A stretch of DNA of 64,000 nt, from NCBI GenBank assembly GCA_942486035.1, contig CALNXK010000105.1, forward strand, positions 405,001-469,000, read 5' to 3'. Shown in pieces: positions 34,901-44,738 of the stretch (position 1 is the stretch's first letter; each line of letters begins with the position of its first letter). The DNA is from Porites lobata (taxonomy: Eukaryota; Cnidaria; Anthozoa; Scleractinia; Poritidae). Both the position numbers and the translations under genes were made by a program. The notes beneath the pieces are model-generated. The model searched no databases, was not told where the DNA came from, and was given only the letters and a program-made list of their open reading frames with translations.

Positions 34901-37900
34901 CTTTTTTGGCTCTAATAAAATATTTTATTGGTTGGTTAATTATTAACAAACCCGTGCCCAGCCTTCATTCAGGGGACACAAATTTCAATTTCATAGATAA
35001 AAAATGGTGAAAACTAAATCATTTTTACGTTCTTGGAAACTACAACTAGAAACAGTACACTTCTAATACAGTAGATAGAATAAACAACTATTTGGCATTA
35101 CCCTCTCCCTCTGCAAGAGCATCCAGGTCACCCACTGCTTCAGGGACTAATCTGGCATAAGCGTGTTTACCACTAGACGCAAACTTGATGGTGTCAAAAT
35201 ATACAGATCCATTACAGTCGTAGCTGAGGCAAGAATTTGCATGAGCAGAAACAACGTTAGACAATAACAACTGACTGGGTACATGGAATAAGACTCAGAG
35301 AGACTCTTGACCAAATGTCAAACTCTTCTTTTGTTTTAAAAGCAAATACAGTAAATCCTCTCTTAAGCCCACTCTCTCAATTAAGCCCCCTCCCCTCCCC
35401 CCTAATTCATCAAAACCAAATATGATATATTTTTTGTAACAATGAATCACGACTGTAACACTTCATGTGGACTTTCTGATCCTGCATTGTTGATTCACAA
35501 GATGAAAGTTCCTTTGGCTGTATAGTCTACCACTTCATGTGCTTGAGCTTTTCCACTTTGTGTTTTCCACTTCTGGTTGTTTTAAAAAGTGGGCATAGCA
35601 CTCCATTTTGCTATATTAAATAAGCTCACCTCTCAAATAAGCCCCCCTTAAGTTAAGCATGCTTCCCCCGGCCCCTCAATAAAAAACCTCCTTATTAAAT
35701 AGAGAATTTACATTACTGGGCAATCTATTATCAATAATTATTGTTTATTGTCACTTATGGCTTTTTTCCAATGGCATGTACCTCGATATCTTCAATAAAA
35801 AACAAGGCACGTTAACTGGCTGATAGATCTAGCCACAGCACAGGGCTTAATTACACTGACTTTTTTTACAACAATAAAAAACCCTTGGGACAAGAAGAGA
35901 GGGGAATACCATCTTAGGACAAAGAAGAAGCATAAAAAAATTAAGCCTCAGCTACATAAAAAACAACCTAATACTACTGCTAGAACCCTGTCTTGTAACA
36001 CAAGGTTAGTGGGTTAACTATATGCACCTGACCATGGGTTAGCTTCATAATGATAGCAGAAATTACAACAATACTTACGCATAACCATTGTCAATCACTC
36101 TCTGGATGAAAGTGACAACTTCAGGGACATACTGTGTGATTCGTGTTAAACAATCTACAGGAAGAATCTGGAGAAAAATGCATGGTTAAACTCAAAGGTC
36201 AAAGGACTGTCAGCTAGAGCCCATACTGATACAGGGGAGTCATTAAGGGTATGCTATGCGAGATTGCCTTTTTTATAAGGTAACAATGATAATGAATAAG
36301 GCAAGGTAGATTACCATGCACCTACATTAAGTGCCTTCATATCTTCATGGAATTCTTTCTCCCAGTGCTGGGTCAGTTTTGCAAATATTTTATGGTCTGT
36401 CACATTTGAGCCAAACTGAAACAAAAAGAAATCACAAGCTCTTATATACTACATGCCATTTAAGTTATATTATTATTCATTCAAAATATTTCCCCGATTC
36501 TGATTGGCTAAAAGTACATGCATTATTCACCATATAACCAGTTTCTGATGACCAAATTTGGAAGAATTTTGTGTTTAACGAGGAAATGACGTCAAAAATG
36601 CAGCGTTCGTGCAGGTTAAGGCACTCTTAACCGAGAAGACCTGGGGACGAGGTTGAGTTGTTTTGGTTGTGAACTTGAAAAATGGCGGACATTTCACTCG
36701 TTTCAAGAGTAAGAACTAGCCGAAAAAATAACTAAAAACATGGCAAGAACAGCAAGAAGACAACTCGAAGGGCGACATCTGCTATTTGGAGAATATTTGC
36801 GGAGCTGGACAAACCTAAACGTGCACTATCGAAGATGAACTTAACATCGATGGATCGATGAAGGTAAGCATGTTTTAGCCATGTTTTTAAACTAGGAATT
36901 ATTTTGACTGAATAATAAAACAATAATATTGAATTCGGCTTTCGTATCATATGAAGAATTATGGGGATCTCAGAGGGTGTTATCCGCCTCGGCCTACGGC
37001 CTCGATCTCCATAATTCTTCATAAGATACTCAGCCTCATTCATTCATAAAATTATTGTTAATTAGGGAAAGTTCATTTAATATGACAAGGGGGGGGATGA
37101 AGATATTGAAACTCGAAGCTTGAAATTTTAGCAGCCCCCCTCGCTAGCGGTTCAAATTTTTAGGAGCCCCCTCCTTGGTAGTCGAAAAAATTTCAGAGCC
37201 CCCTCCCCCCTCTCCTCCTTCAATTCCTTTGCTCCCCTGAAAAAGGATCGCTAGACTGTATTAAATATATTTACCGTTATTGTCTTCAATGGTTTATACT
37301 ATGACAAACTTGAGATACAGTTGTGATACAATTTTCTAAAGCATTTTTGGGATGAACAAGAGTGTAATAATTACTGAGACTACATTTGTTACATCCGTAA
37401 ACCATGTGATATAGCTGAGTTGCACAGGTCATTAAATTGTTGAGTTGAAAACCATCTGATCTGTATGATGATGTCATGTGTTGGTTTTGAAGTATACAAA
37501 TTTTCGGACCCCCCCTCCTAAGCGCAACAATTTTTTCAGAGCCCCCCCTTCGGGTGTCTAAAAATTTTCGGAGCCCCCCCTCAATATCTTCATCCCCCCC
37601 CCTTGTCATATTAAATGAACTTTCCCTTAATTTCTAACATGTTGTATAAAAATTGCCATTAACTTTGGATTTTATTCAGTGACTGGAGTTTATGAAAGCT
37701 CTTATACTAAAGAAAGGAAAGTTTTCATATTGTTGAGCCTCTTTCTTTTATAGAAAGATAATCAAGCAATGGGAGGGGATGGAGGGTGGATTCAGGATTT
37801 TGAGTAGGCCTGTGGCTGCACTTCAGATACAAAAATTAATGTACCCTAGATCTGAGACAAAGGAGCTATTTTTGTCAAGCTACAAGGTTTTTTGCTTCAA

Positions 37901-40900
37901 TTTGAATTTCAAAAATAATGGTACAGTTTTGCTGTTTTAGACTATTATTGACATGAAAATTTGAAACAATAAATCAAATTTTTCAGATTTTAATACTAAA
38001 TGCCTGCAAAATTCATCAGAAAATTATTATGGTGTGTGCTCCTTAATTACTTGTTTGATATCTTTGTCATAACTCTACAAAAACATTTTGTGTACAGGTA
38101 AAGGTACAATTTTTTGCCAATTTTGTGCTAAATTCAGCAAAAATTGGTCTAAAAAGCAATATTCTTGTGACATTGCCCCTTTAATGAATGGGTATGTCAA
38201 GGCAACTCAGCTGATTAAGTTGAACTGGAGTAAGAAGAAAGGGGACCATGCACAGGTAGCCAATAACCCCTCCCCTCCGCCACCTCTTCCTGCTGTCGCT
38301 TACCACAGTTAGAGGATGTAAAGATCACATGTAACTTTTTCACCATGACAGAAATTTCAACAGCTAAATTGTGAGTTTCTTCTGTTACCTGGGAGTCCAG
38401 CCATGCCGATAATGGATCACTTGCCTCCTTTAATAACTCCTGTTAATTAAAATTGAATGCATTATTAAAATTGTTTAAAAAGTTAACAGAGTAATTAATG
38501 TACTAATAATATTATTATTACTATGTAAGCAACTTTTCATACCTCAGTTGCTTCCTTTACAGCCTCAGAGTTACTTGATAAATGTAAATCTTTTAACTTT
38601 GAAATTGAAGATTTCACCTTTTCCTGAAGGAAAAATAAAAATAAACATAATTTCTCCGCCATGTTTTGGTAGATATTACACTTGCACATTTTACTCACTG
38701 CTTAATTATTTGGAAAAATAACTTGCATCTTGTATTAAATATCCACACATATTACCAACAAGCCGAATAGGACATTATATGTAATGAGTTTTCTGTGTAT
38801 TAAAGAAGTTGAATTTATAGGTTTGCAGGGTAACACCATTGCATCAACAATAAAATGCATGACTTACAATAATTCTAAGGTACATATTTTTCTTATCTTC
38901 ATCTGTCGTGTTCTTCATTTTTTTTGAGTACGGCTGAAAGAAAAAATCAGTAGAGTTCATGAAATAAGAAATGGTAATATACATTTAAAACAGATTAACA
39001 TGTTATGTATGTCGTAAATTTGTCCTGAAATTTCACTTATATCACAGTGCGTGATTGGCTGATCGTGACACAACAACTAACCGCTTATTGGCTTATTCAA
39101 ATAATCCAGAACATAAATGTCGGCTGTGTTTAGCAGATGTCCTTGGGGGAGAAATGAATGCCTGACAAACGAACCCCAAAGGACGTCTGCGGGGAGGCTA
39201 TTCTTTGGACTGATTAAGACTGCAGCTAGCTGTCTCATCATTTTACAGACTGAATGTACAGAATTTCAGAATGTGGAAAATTCAATTTACTTCGGCAAAG
39301 ACAATGATATCAATTTCCCTTGAAGAACCAGAAAACAAAGGGGAAAAACTCAGGTACATGAAGTTGGAGGTTAAACAGCCAAAGATAAAATAGTCTAAAC
39401 TTCCAGCACATGAATAAACCTGTACAAGCTAGATCAGCCAACATGAAGTGTTACAATAATAATATTGTTATTAACATTGATACTAAAGTTTATCATTTAA
39501 GAATAAGGAGGCGAGGAGGGGGCTTAAAAGAGTGGGGGACGGCTTAATAACTTTGTTCCCCTAAAAAACGGGGATTATTTTCGGAGGTGCTTAATAGAGG
39601 ATGGTTTATTACTCATTTGTTTTGTGCATATTTTATACCTCAAGAGCGGTATTAACATCTTCAATAATTTTCTCAGAAGTGTTGCTCTCCTCAATGTATT
39701 TCTCTAACAAATGATTTCTCCTGGCCCTGAAAATAATCTGAAAAATTTAAGATTAATCACTAATTCACTCGACTTTGAATAAATTAAAATCAAAGATATG
39801 TTTTAGGTCAAAATTAACAACAGGCTAAAATAATTTTAATGACAGTCACTGTAAAGTTTGATTCTCAACTTCCTTTGTCCCCAAGCCCTAATTTATGAAT
39901 AACTTACTTTAGACTGTGTACAAAAACCCCCCTACCCTTAGAAAAAATCGGGGAGAGGGGGCACCTCTACACATGCAGGCTATAATAACTAGGGATATAG
40001 GAGACAAAGGATATTTAGGATCAATCTGCATGTAAGTTAAAAATTTTCCAGTGACCTGGTCAACACATACATTCACTTCCAGGTGTGGTTCTAACTGTCA
40101 AGAACAGTCAATTCACGGACACATTTGGGACTGCCACTAAATGTCTGTCTTGAAGAGATGTCTGTCTTATATAGAGAGTCAAATTAAGGGAGTAATTAAG
40201 GCAGGGACCCAGCCAGGGTTTTCATTAATTTTTAAAGTAGACAGCCATGATATAAAAGAAGGTGGCTTGGTAACTAAGAGCTGTAGGCAATTTCAGGCTT
40301 TCACTCTCTCGCTTTACCCTAGATTTCCACTAAAAATAGACAGCTCAAACCTCCACGTAGCCGGTTTTTTAGCCGGCTGCCAGCACTTAATGAAAACCCT
40401 GGAGACCAGCTATCGGTGTTCCTTTTATCAAGGTGTCTTTCTTATAGAGGTGGCCATTAAGAGAGCCGACTGTCATGTTATGTGAATGAAATCCAAAGGT
40501 GTGAAAATTTCAATTTTTACAAGTGCTTACGCATGGCATTATATCTAAAGTGAAATTTTGAAACATCATCTGGAACATTGTTTTTTCATAGCTGTTCAAA
40601 ATGAAAGGTTTGTGCTCGAGCTAAGGCCAATAGAACAGATATTTTACAGTCAAAATGTTCTATGATAAAGCAGTATGGTTGAACAGTTCAAGCACTGGAC
40701 TTGTTGCCATCCAGTTCAAGGCCCGCCCTCGACCACTGGTCAGAAATTTTGTTTCAAAGAAGTCTTGAGTTCAAATTCTTAACCACAGGCCCATGAGTTC
40801 AGCATTGATATCATCACATTTGAAGGCCTTCTTGCAAAAAATTACAATAAAATCTGAAAGCTACATACCTTGTCATCAATGTCTGTGATATTCATCACAT

Positions 40901-43900
40901 AAAACACATCATAGTTAAAATATGACTGAAGCACTCTTCGTAAAATATCAAAGGTAATGTATGACCTGTAATGACAAGGGGAAAAACAGTAAAACCATTA
41001 GGTTGTGGTATAAATCTCAAAACAAAAATGCTGAAAGCTAATAAAGACATGCACTCTTGCACACTCTGCTAATTACCAATAACTTTCACTAAAATAATTA
41101 ATGATTAACAAATCAGCTATAATTTCCCATCTTGCTGCATCAATTCTTATAGACAACAGATAGAATGCCGGAAAATATTCAAAACTTGAGGCTGGAACTA
41201 CACTAGGGTAAATTAAAAATGTTCAAAAAATGCAACTATTTTCTGAAGCAAGTGAAGAACAAACAATAAAATTGCCAACAGTGCACCATTTCATTGTCTA
41301 CAGTGAACAATAATTGTTCACTTTCAAGTATTGAAAGAAAAAGGTCTCAACCAATAAGAGAGTACTAAGAATTTCTCCAATAGTCCAGTATTGAATTCGT
41401 TGAATGGAAGCACTGAAGACTCAGAATTTATACAGGGTTAGCCTCAGCCTAAAGTAAAATTGACAAATACCAGTGTGCAGGTTCCTGAATTTGAGTTCAA
41501 AACAATAGACTCATTTGTACACAGGTTGTCTTCTGCCTGGAATTTGTGAACACATTTACCTTAGGCTGAAGCTAACCCTGTATAAATAAGTCCTTTATTC
41601 AGCAGTTCCAATGAATTTGAAACTGGGCTAGTAAAAAATGCTACTAAAAAGTCAGCCCATTATATTTGTACATGACAGTGTCTTGTTTATAAATCCACTT
41701 TACCTTGCATGTCCCATGTGAGATGCATCATAAACTGTGGGCCCACAACTGTACCAAAATACCCTTCTGCCATTTTGAGGTACAAAGACATTCTAATGTA
41801 CAAAGAAAAAACTTTCTCTCATCAGTAAGAATATATATTTGAATATTAACTTGTTAATTTTACAAAAATAGGCAGTACTGCAGGTTCTTTACATCAATCA
41901 TCTTCAGATAGGAGAAACAGTGAGTGTATGAGAGTGGAAAGTGAGTAAAGGCAGGGGCATAGCCAGCCCATAGACCTGTAGCTGTTTTGGTTTGATCACT
42001 CTACTGCTTGTAATAAATCATGCATTGTTGGGGTAAGCTAAAAAGCTTAAGAGCTCAAAGTGTTGGTGAGGTCAGTGCTTATACTAGTCATGCATGCAGT
42101 TTTCAAGATATGTGGAAATGAAGTCAGCCAGGCCTACAAAAGCTGGCTATGCCCCTGAAAGGGATGCAAAGAGAGAGTGGTAGGGGAGGAGAAGGGGAAG
42201 GAGGGATAGGGAGGGGAGGGAGAAGTTGGCTTGTTTGTTGTTTTCTGAAATTAGCTTGAAAGCAGCACAACATTGGTTAGGTAGGGATGGGGGAGGCTTT
42301 CCCCCCCTTCCTCTATAATTTGTACTTTGGCAAAGGACCGCAAAGCTTGGAAGCACGTGGAGGTAGACTGTTGGCCCCAGGGGCCCCACTCACATATTTT
42401 AATGATGGGGGGGTCTAAAGGATTTTTTTGGGGCTGACATTTTGGCCAGAAGGGATTTTTTTGGGTCTATGAAAGACGCCGGGATTTTTTTGGGTCGCGA
42501 AAACAACACAGCGATTTTTTTGGGTATTGTATTTTTCATCAGCTCAAATCAAAAATAACATAAGCGCAATTTATAGTTTTGTTTTTGACCAAAACCAAAG
42601 TTGAAGTTGGTATGTTTTAGCTTTCCAGAAGATAAATAATAAAATTTGCTGATGCAAAAACACTGAGGGATTTTTTTGGGTATGCTAAAAAAAGTAGGGA
42701 TTTTTTTGGGTAGACAAATTCTGAAGTTGGGATTTTTTTGGGTATAAAATATGAACCTCTGTCGGACCCCACCCCCTGTCATTAAAATATGTGAGTGGGG
42801 CCCCTGGGCTGTTGGCATTACTGGAAACCCCCATGAGTGCCTTAGCTGAGCAGAGAGAGAGTAGATAGTGTTCACAAAACATGAGAAATATCATTGAGTT
42901 TTTAAGTGCCTCAGCATCATGTGGGAAGAAGAAATATTCTGAGCTAGAATTAAGGTGCAAATAAGATATATGGTATTTTCCAGCTACATAATTCAGTGAG
43001 GATTGGTTAAATTAAAATAAAATTGCCCTTATAAGGCTATGTTCACACTTTACAAGATGAAAGAGCTCTATCCAGTATAGTATGAAGACCTGTCTGATAT
43101 GTCACTCTCCACTTTAAAGAAGTGCAGCTTTGCTCTGTGCCAAATTCACTGTCCTTATGTGTCTGTTATCTCTTTAAGTCCCATAGTGACCAACATCAAC
43201 TTTCTGCTAACAATATCCACATGTTGCCAAGAGAAATGGTTATGAGAGTTCATAAAATGATCACTAAAGAGAAAATGCTTTTATCTGTTATCAAACTCTC
43301 TCAATTAATTCTTTAAAGAAATGTAAGAAGATCAGTATGGAGAATTTATATGTTGATATTGGGTCTTAAAGGGACATATGGTACTGGTCAAAATTTTATT
43401 CAGGTTAAATTTTTTTAACCTACGTAGATTCTCAATTTCCTTTGTCTTCTAGCCCTAATTATTCATGAATAAAGGCTAAAGAAGGTTTTTAAGGTCCCAC
43501 TTCATATTGCTTGCCCTGTACCATGTGACGTTTCGTAAAAAAAAATAAAAAAATGTGTAGGGGCACCAACTGTAGTTTTGTAAATTATTGATAGACCTTA
43601 AAAAGAGTTACATTTAAAAAAGTAAAAAAAAAAAAGTGATATAATTTATGGGTTATAGTATTTCCTTTGTAAGACAACACAGACCTTGGAGTTGGTGTAG
43701 AAACGTATATAAGCGTGATTGGTTGATCCGTGCCATGAACTGAGCCAGCTAGCAAATATTGCATCAGACCACACTACACCAAGAAAACGAAAGAAGGAAA
43801 ACATAGAGGAAATAAGAAAAATCTAACCTTTTCACGGGTAAGACTGTTATATAGCTTCAGTTCTCCTGTCCCTTCTGGCTGAATCCATTTCGGTAACGAT

Positions 43901-43911
43901 TTTCCAGACAT
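22960..43911 (-). CDS. CARS1: Cysteinyl-tRNA synthetase, cytoplasmic, 25 coding exons
   Basis: Attaches cysteine to tRNA-Cys using ATP. Exons (start-end, transcription order): 43911-43828, 41792-41704, 40965-40869, 39737-39639, 38933-38868, 38623-38543, 38439-38389, 36415-36326, 36167-36079, 35223-35102, 34141-34038, 32846-32806, 31972-31885, 31057-30950, 30524-30399, 29080-28983, 28750-28710, 27965-27817, 26915-26847, 26269-26188, 26095-26015, 25460-25390, 24624-24565, 23976-23893, 23109-22960. All have GT/AG borders and join in frame to 739 residues, the usual animal length. HMGH at 53-56; zinc ligands Cys44, Cys333, His358, Glu362; KMSKS at 391-395. The eukaryotic insertion (exons 4-8) and the lysine/glutamate-rich C-terminal extension ending in a PPWEMF and KKLKKLY region are present. 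Introns are full of MITEs. An upstream in-frame ATG may add a targeting peptide. Confidence 0.95.
23214..23760. mobile_element. AGGGAGCTTAAGCAACG-family element in synthetase intron 24
   Basis: Begins AGGGAGCTTAAGCAACGAGG with GACGGCGACGG, and ends in the complementary CCGTCGCCGTCGTTG. Related copies at 24775-25000 (partial), 57342-57703, and a piece near 56000-56170. The core encodes no transposase. A second element is nested at 23290-23451. Confidence 0.65.
23290..23451. mobile_element. Nested MITE, 162 bp
   Basis: GGGCGCGATCCATTCAGCCA and its complement form the ends; the sequence between is also largely self-complementary. ATA borders both sides (3 bp). It splits the older element around it. 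Confidence 0.7.
24775..25000. mobile_element. Partial AGCTTAAGCAACG-family copy in synthetase intron 22
   Basis: TTTAAGCAACGACGACGACG and the shared core (TTTTTTGTACATTTCTTTGC, CTACGACGTGAAACT) match the copies at 23214 and 57342. The right end is not clear. Confidence 0.55.
27021..27511 (+). repeat. GTCGAACCTC...GCGACCAC dispersed repeat, copy A
   Basis: Starts AGTTGAACCTCTAGTAAGGG and contains GGTCGCTTAGGGAGGTGGTTGC, with a similar GGT-GGTT-x-ACGAG segment at the end. Homologous over about 430 bases to 51553-51974 and 54056-54411, all in the same orientation. No coding function seen. Confidence 0.65.
28370..28610 (+). mobile_element. tRNA-derived SINE in synthetase intron 16/17
   Basis: GATGACGCAGAGGTGAGAGC looks like a pol III A box region, and GGGTTCAAAATCCCGG about 45 bases later like a B box. 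The tail carries TTTTCTCCGGGTAATCCGG and CCAACA segments. The tRNA-like head plus unrelated tail is a SINE layout; the anticodon stem is degraded, so it is not a tRNA gene. Confidence 0.65.
29480..29502 (+). ncRNA. Hammerhead-like CTGATGA...GAAA motif
   Basis: CTGATGA, a short GGGCCAGGTCC stem with a small loop, then GAAACG: the same layout as at 11130-11158, and similar to GTTGAAGG-hairpin-CCGAAATATCGG at 31433-31466. Three copies suggest a shared terminal motif of a retroelement family. Catalytic activity is not supported. Confidence 0.3.
29560..30171 (-). CDS. Unrecognised 203-residue ORF in synthetase intron 15
   Basis: The ATG at 30169-30171 opens a frame beginning MSESGDLRMRHEVSKRRLQR, with one hydrophobic segment (residues about 24-46, ISFFAVIVLFFVPRAVFLLV) and a basic middle part. 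It is the longest intronic frame in the gene and lies in the same orientation. I recognise no domain. It may be a chance frame or transposon remnant; the motif at 29480-29502 beside it supports a repeat origin. Confidence 0.2.
   Translation of the reverse strand: MMSESGDLRMRHEVSKRRLQRAHDISFFAVIVLFFVPRAVFLLVSSMDREPWLKPKLRKSAQITDFRLSIQPQKFETITVIRGYKNGKLVRLCAVLVPFRALNPSRWPKGWQLGRGKCHCFQIKRDNRCKKSLALQTHPFLVIPFHNQIGWYSCTANLTGIKLESRLNMTPLLRSGKIWAWKVLNQLSNFIFNNSYASEENIH
30759..30926. mobile_element. Perfect hairpin MITE, 168 bp, synthetase intron 14
   Basis: Arms of 76 bases (30759-30834 and 30851-30926, starting ACCCTGCGAGCAGAGG) are essentially fully complementary around a 16-base loop. Such perfection implies a recent insertion or homogenisation. 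It ends 23 bases from the exon 14 donor, so the intronic RNA would form a long double strand near a splice site. Confidence 0.85.
30950..31057 (-). CDS. CARS1: Cysteinyl-tRNA synthetase exon 14 (KMSKS)
   Basis: Encodes residues 368-403 with GCKMSKSLKNF, the second class I ATP-binding signature. A 168-bp perfect hairpin MITE ends only 23 bases past its donor site. Confidence 0.93.
31885..31972 (-). CDS. CARS1: Cysteinyl-tRNA synthetase exon 13 (zinc ligands)
   Basis: Encodes GNSIDIHTGGVDLKFPHHDN and the following ELAQSE. By family knowledge the first His of HHDNE and its final Glu coordinate the zinc that selects cysteine. Confidence 0.93.
34283..34350 (-). repeat. tRNA-like SINE fragment
   Basis: On the minus strand TTAGTGGCAGAACATCTGAA and, later, AAGGTCATAGGCTCAACTCC resemble the A and B boxes and anticodon arm of a tRNA. 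It is truncated and lies in an intron, so I call it a SINE remnant. Confidence 0.5.
35345..35705. repeat. TAAGCCCCC-rich dispersed repeat
   Basis: Several CTCTCTTAAGCCC / TCAATTAAGCCCCC / CAAATAAGCCCCCC units border this intronic stretch. The inverted counterpart (GGGGGCTTAAAAGAG, GGCTTAATAACTTTG) occurs at 39510-39610. Confidence 0.5.
37065..37626. mobile_element. Harbinger-type MITE, 562 bp, synthetase intron 7
   Basis: Ends GGGAAAGTTCATTTAATATG and about 25 more bases, repeated inverted at 37582-37626. A TTA trinucleotide borders both sides (37062-37064, 37627-37629). GGG-type ends with a TWA target duplication are typical of PIF/Harbinger. Near both ends are tandem GGAGCCCCCCCT-type units. 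Confidence 0.75.
40645..40745 (+). repeat. Degraded tRNA-like SINE head
   Basis: GGTTGAACAGTTCAAGCACT and CAGTTCAAGGCCCGCCCTCG have the spacing and flavour of pol III A and B boxes with a GACTTG anticodon-loop-like region between them. Not a functional tRNA. Confidence 0.4.
41426..41587. mobile_element. Inverted-repeat MITE, 162 bp, synthetase intron 2
   Basis: ATTTATACAGGGTTAGCCTC and 13 more bases are repeated inverted at the right end (31 of 33 match). No clear target duplication. Confidence 0.7.
41704..41792 (-). CDS. CARS1: Cysteinyl-tRNA synthetase exon 2 (HIGH signature)
   Basis: Encodes residues 29-57 with WYSCGPTVYDASHMGHA: the first zinc-binding Cys and the class I ATP-binding HxGH signature (here HMGH). 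Acceptor TTAG before AATGTC, donor CAAG/GTAAAG. Confidence 0.93.
42376..42808. mobile_element. hAT-type MITE, 433 bp, synthetase intron 1
   Basis: Ends CCCAGGGGCCCCACTCACAT, repeated inverted at the right end, with an exact 8-bp duplication CTGTTGGC (42368-42375 and 42809-42816). An 8-bp duplication points to hAT. The core is a minisatellite of GGGATTTTTTTGGGT units. Confidence 0.85.
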
Positions 43912-44031
43912 GTTTGTATCTTCCCGTGAAACACTCCTACGAATGATGTACCAAGAAGATGAAAAGAGGGAGCTAGATTTTTGATCGCGGCACTTTGTTA
44001 ACGCGACAAGAAAACGCCTGGTTCTTAACAT
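43912..44031 (-). CDS. Possible N-terminal extension of cysteinyl-tRNA synthetase
   Basis: The frame of exon 1 stays open upstream to an ATG at 44029-44031, adding 40 residues that begin MLRTRRFLVALTKCRDQK and continue Ser/Arg-rich (SSSLF, YIIRRSVSRE), with only one acidic residue before the ED near the junction. That composition is typical of a mitochondrial targeting peptide. The downstream ATG has a good context (A at -3), so two products from alternative starts are possible. Not proven; it could simply be 5' UTR. Confidence 0.35.
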
Positions 44032-44097
44032 AAAATATCGTGGCAAATTTTGTAATAAAAGGGCTCAGACTTTTAGTTTTTTCCGGAAGTTTAGTGA

Positions 44098-44133
44098 TCA
44101 ACAATCACGTACATTTCTCAATTCATCCGCCAT
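44098..44133 (-). other. Upstream mini-ORF or alternative first exon of the synthetase
   Basis: AAGATGGCGGATGAATTGAG has a strong start context and opens an 11-codon frame (MADELRNVRDC) closed by TGA. Inside it, AAAT/GTACGT could serve as a splice donor, giving a first exon encoding MADELRN. It is either a uORF or an alternative start exon. Confidence 0.3.
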
Positions 44134-44618
44134 CTTTGAATAAATCAGTCCATTTCGACCCCAGGCTCTTATCGATCAAAAACAAAAAGGACTCAAAAAA
44201 CCTATAGCGGAAACCGCGAAAACACCGGTTCAACGAGCTCTTCAACGATAAAAAAGAAATTTCACAAATATGGCACTCAAGTTTTCTATAAACAACTTAT
44301 GGACATCCTGTACGTCAATGCTGAGGAATTTTGCAGGAAATTCGAAGGAAAAAACACGTTCCTCATGATCAGTCATTCGGGTTAAGTATCAGGAGCGCAT
44401 ACTGTTTGCGGAAAACTCAGAAGTAAAAAAAAAAAAAAAAAAGCTGGAGAAAACGGCAACCATTAAGGATACAACCAAAAAAAAAAACAAATTTATGTGA
44501 GAGCTGGTCAGACGATTCTGAACCTTTAACTGGAACTAGAAACTGCGTAGCCTAGGGGAGAGGTAGATCGGCAGTTTCCCAGAAACCTAATTCAGGATAA
44601 TAAAAATCTGCAGGTATG

Positions 44619-44738
44619 TAGCCTGCGAACAGCAGACGCATTTCCGGTGGTCGCTTCTCTCCCTCCGAAAAATAGCGTACGCCATTTTTCGGAGGGAGAG
44701 AAGCGACCACCGGAAATACGTCTGCTGTTCGTAGGCTA
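44619..44738. mobile_element. Foldback MITE, 120 bp, 9-bp TSD
   Basis: Ends TAGCCTGCGAACAGCAGACG; the arms are almost perfectly complementary up to a small central loop near 44680. Exact flanking repeat GCAGGTATG (44610-44618, 44739-44747). The 9-bp duplication and TAGCCTGCG end link it to the MULE-type family at 9864 and 17268. Confidence 0.9.

Noticed and set aside
37286..37609. 107-residue frame with RRGGSEK repeats
   Set aside because: Generated by the GGAGCCCCCCCT minisatellite of the Harbinger MITE.
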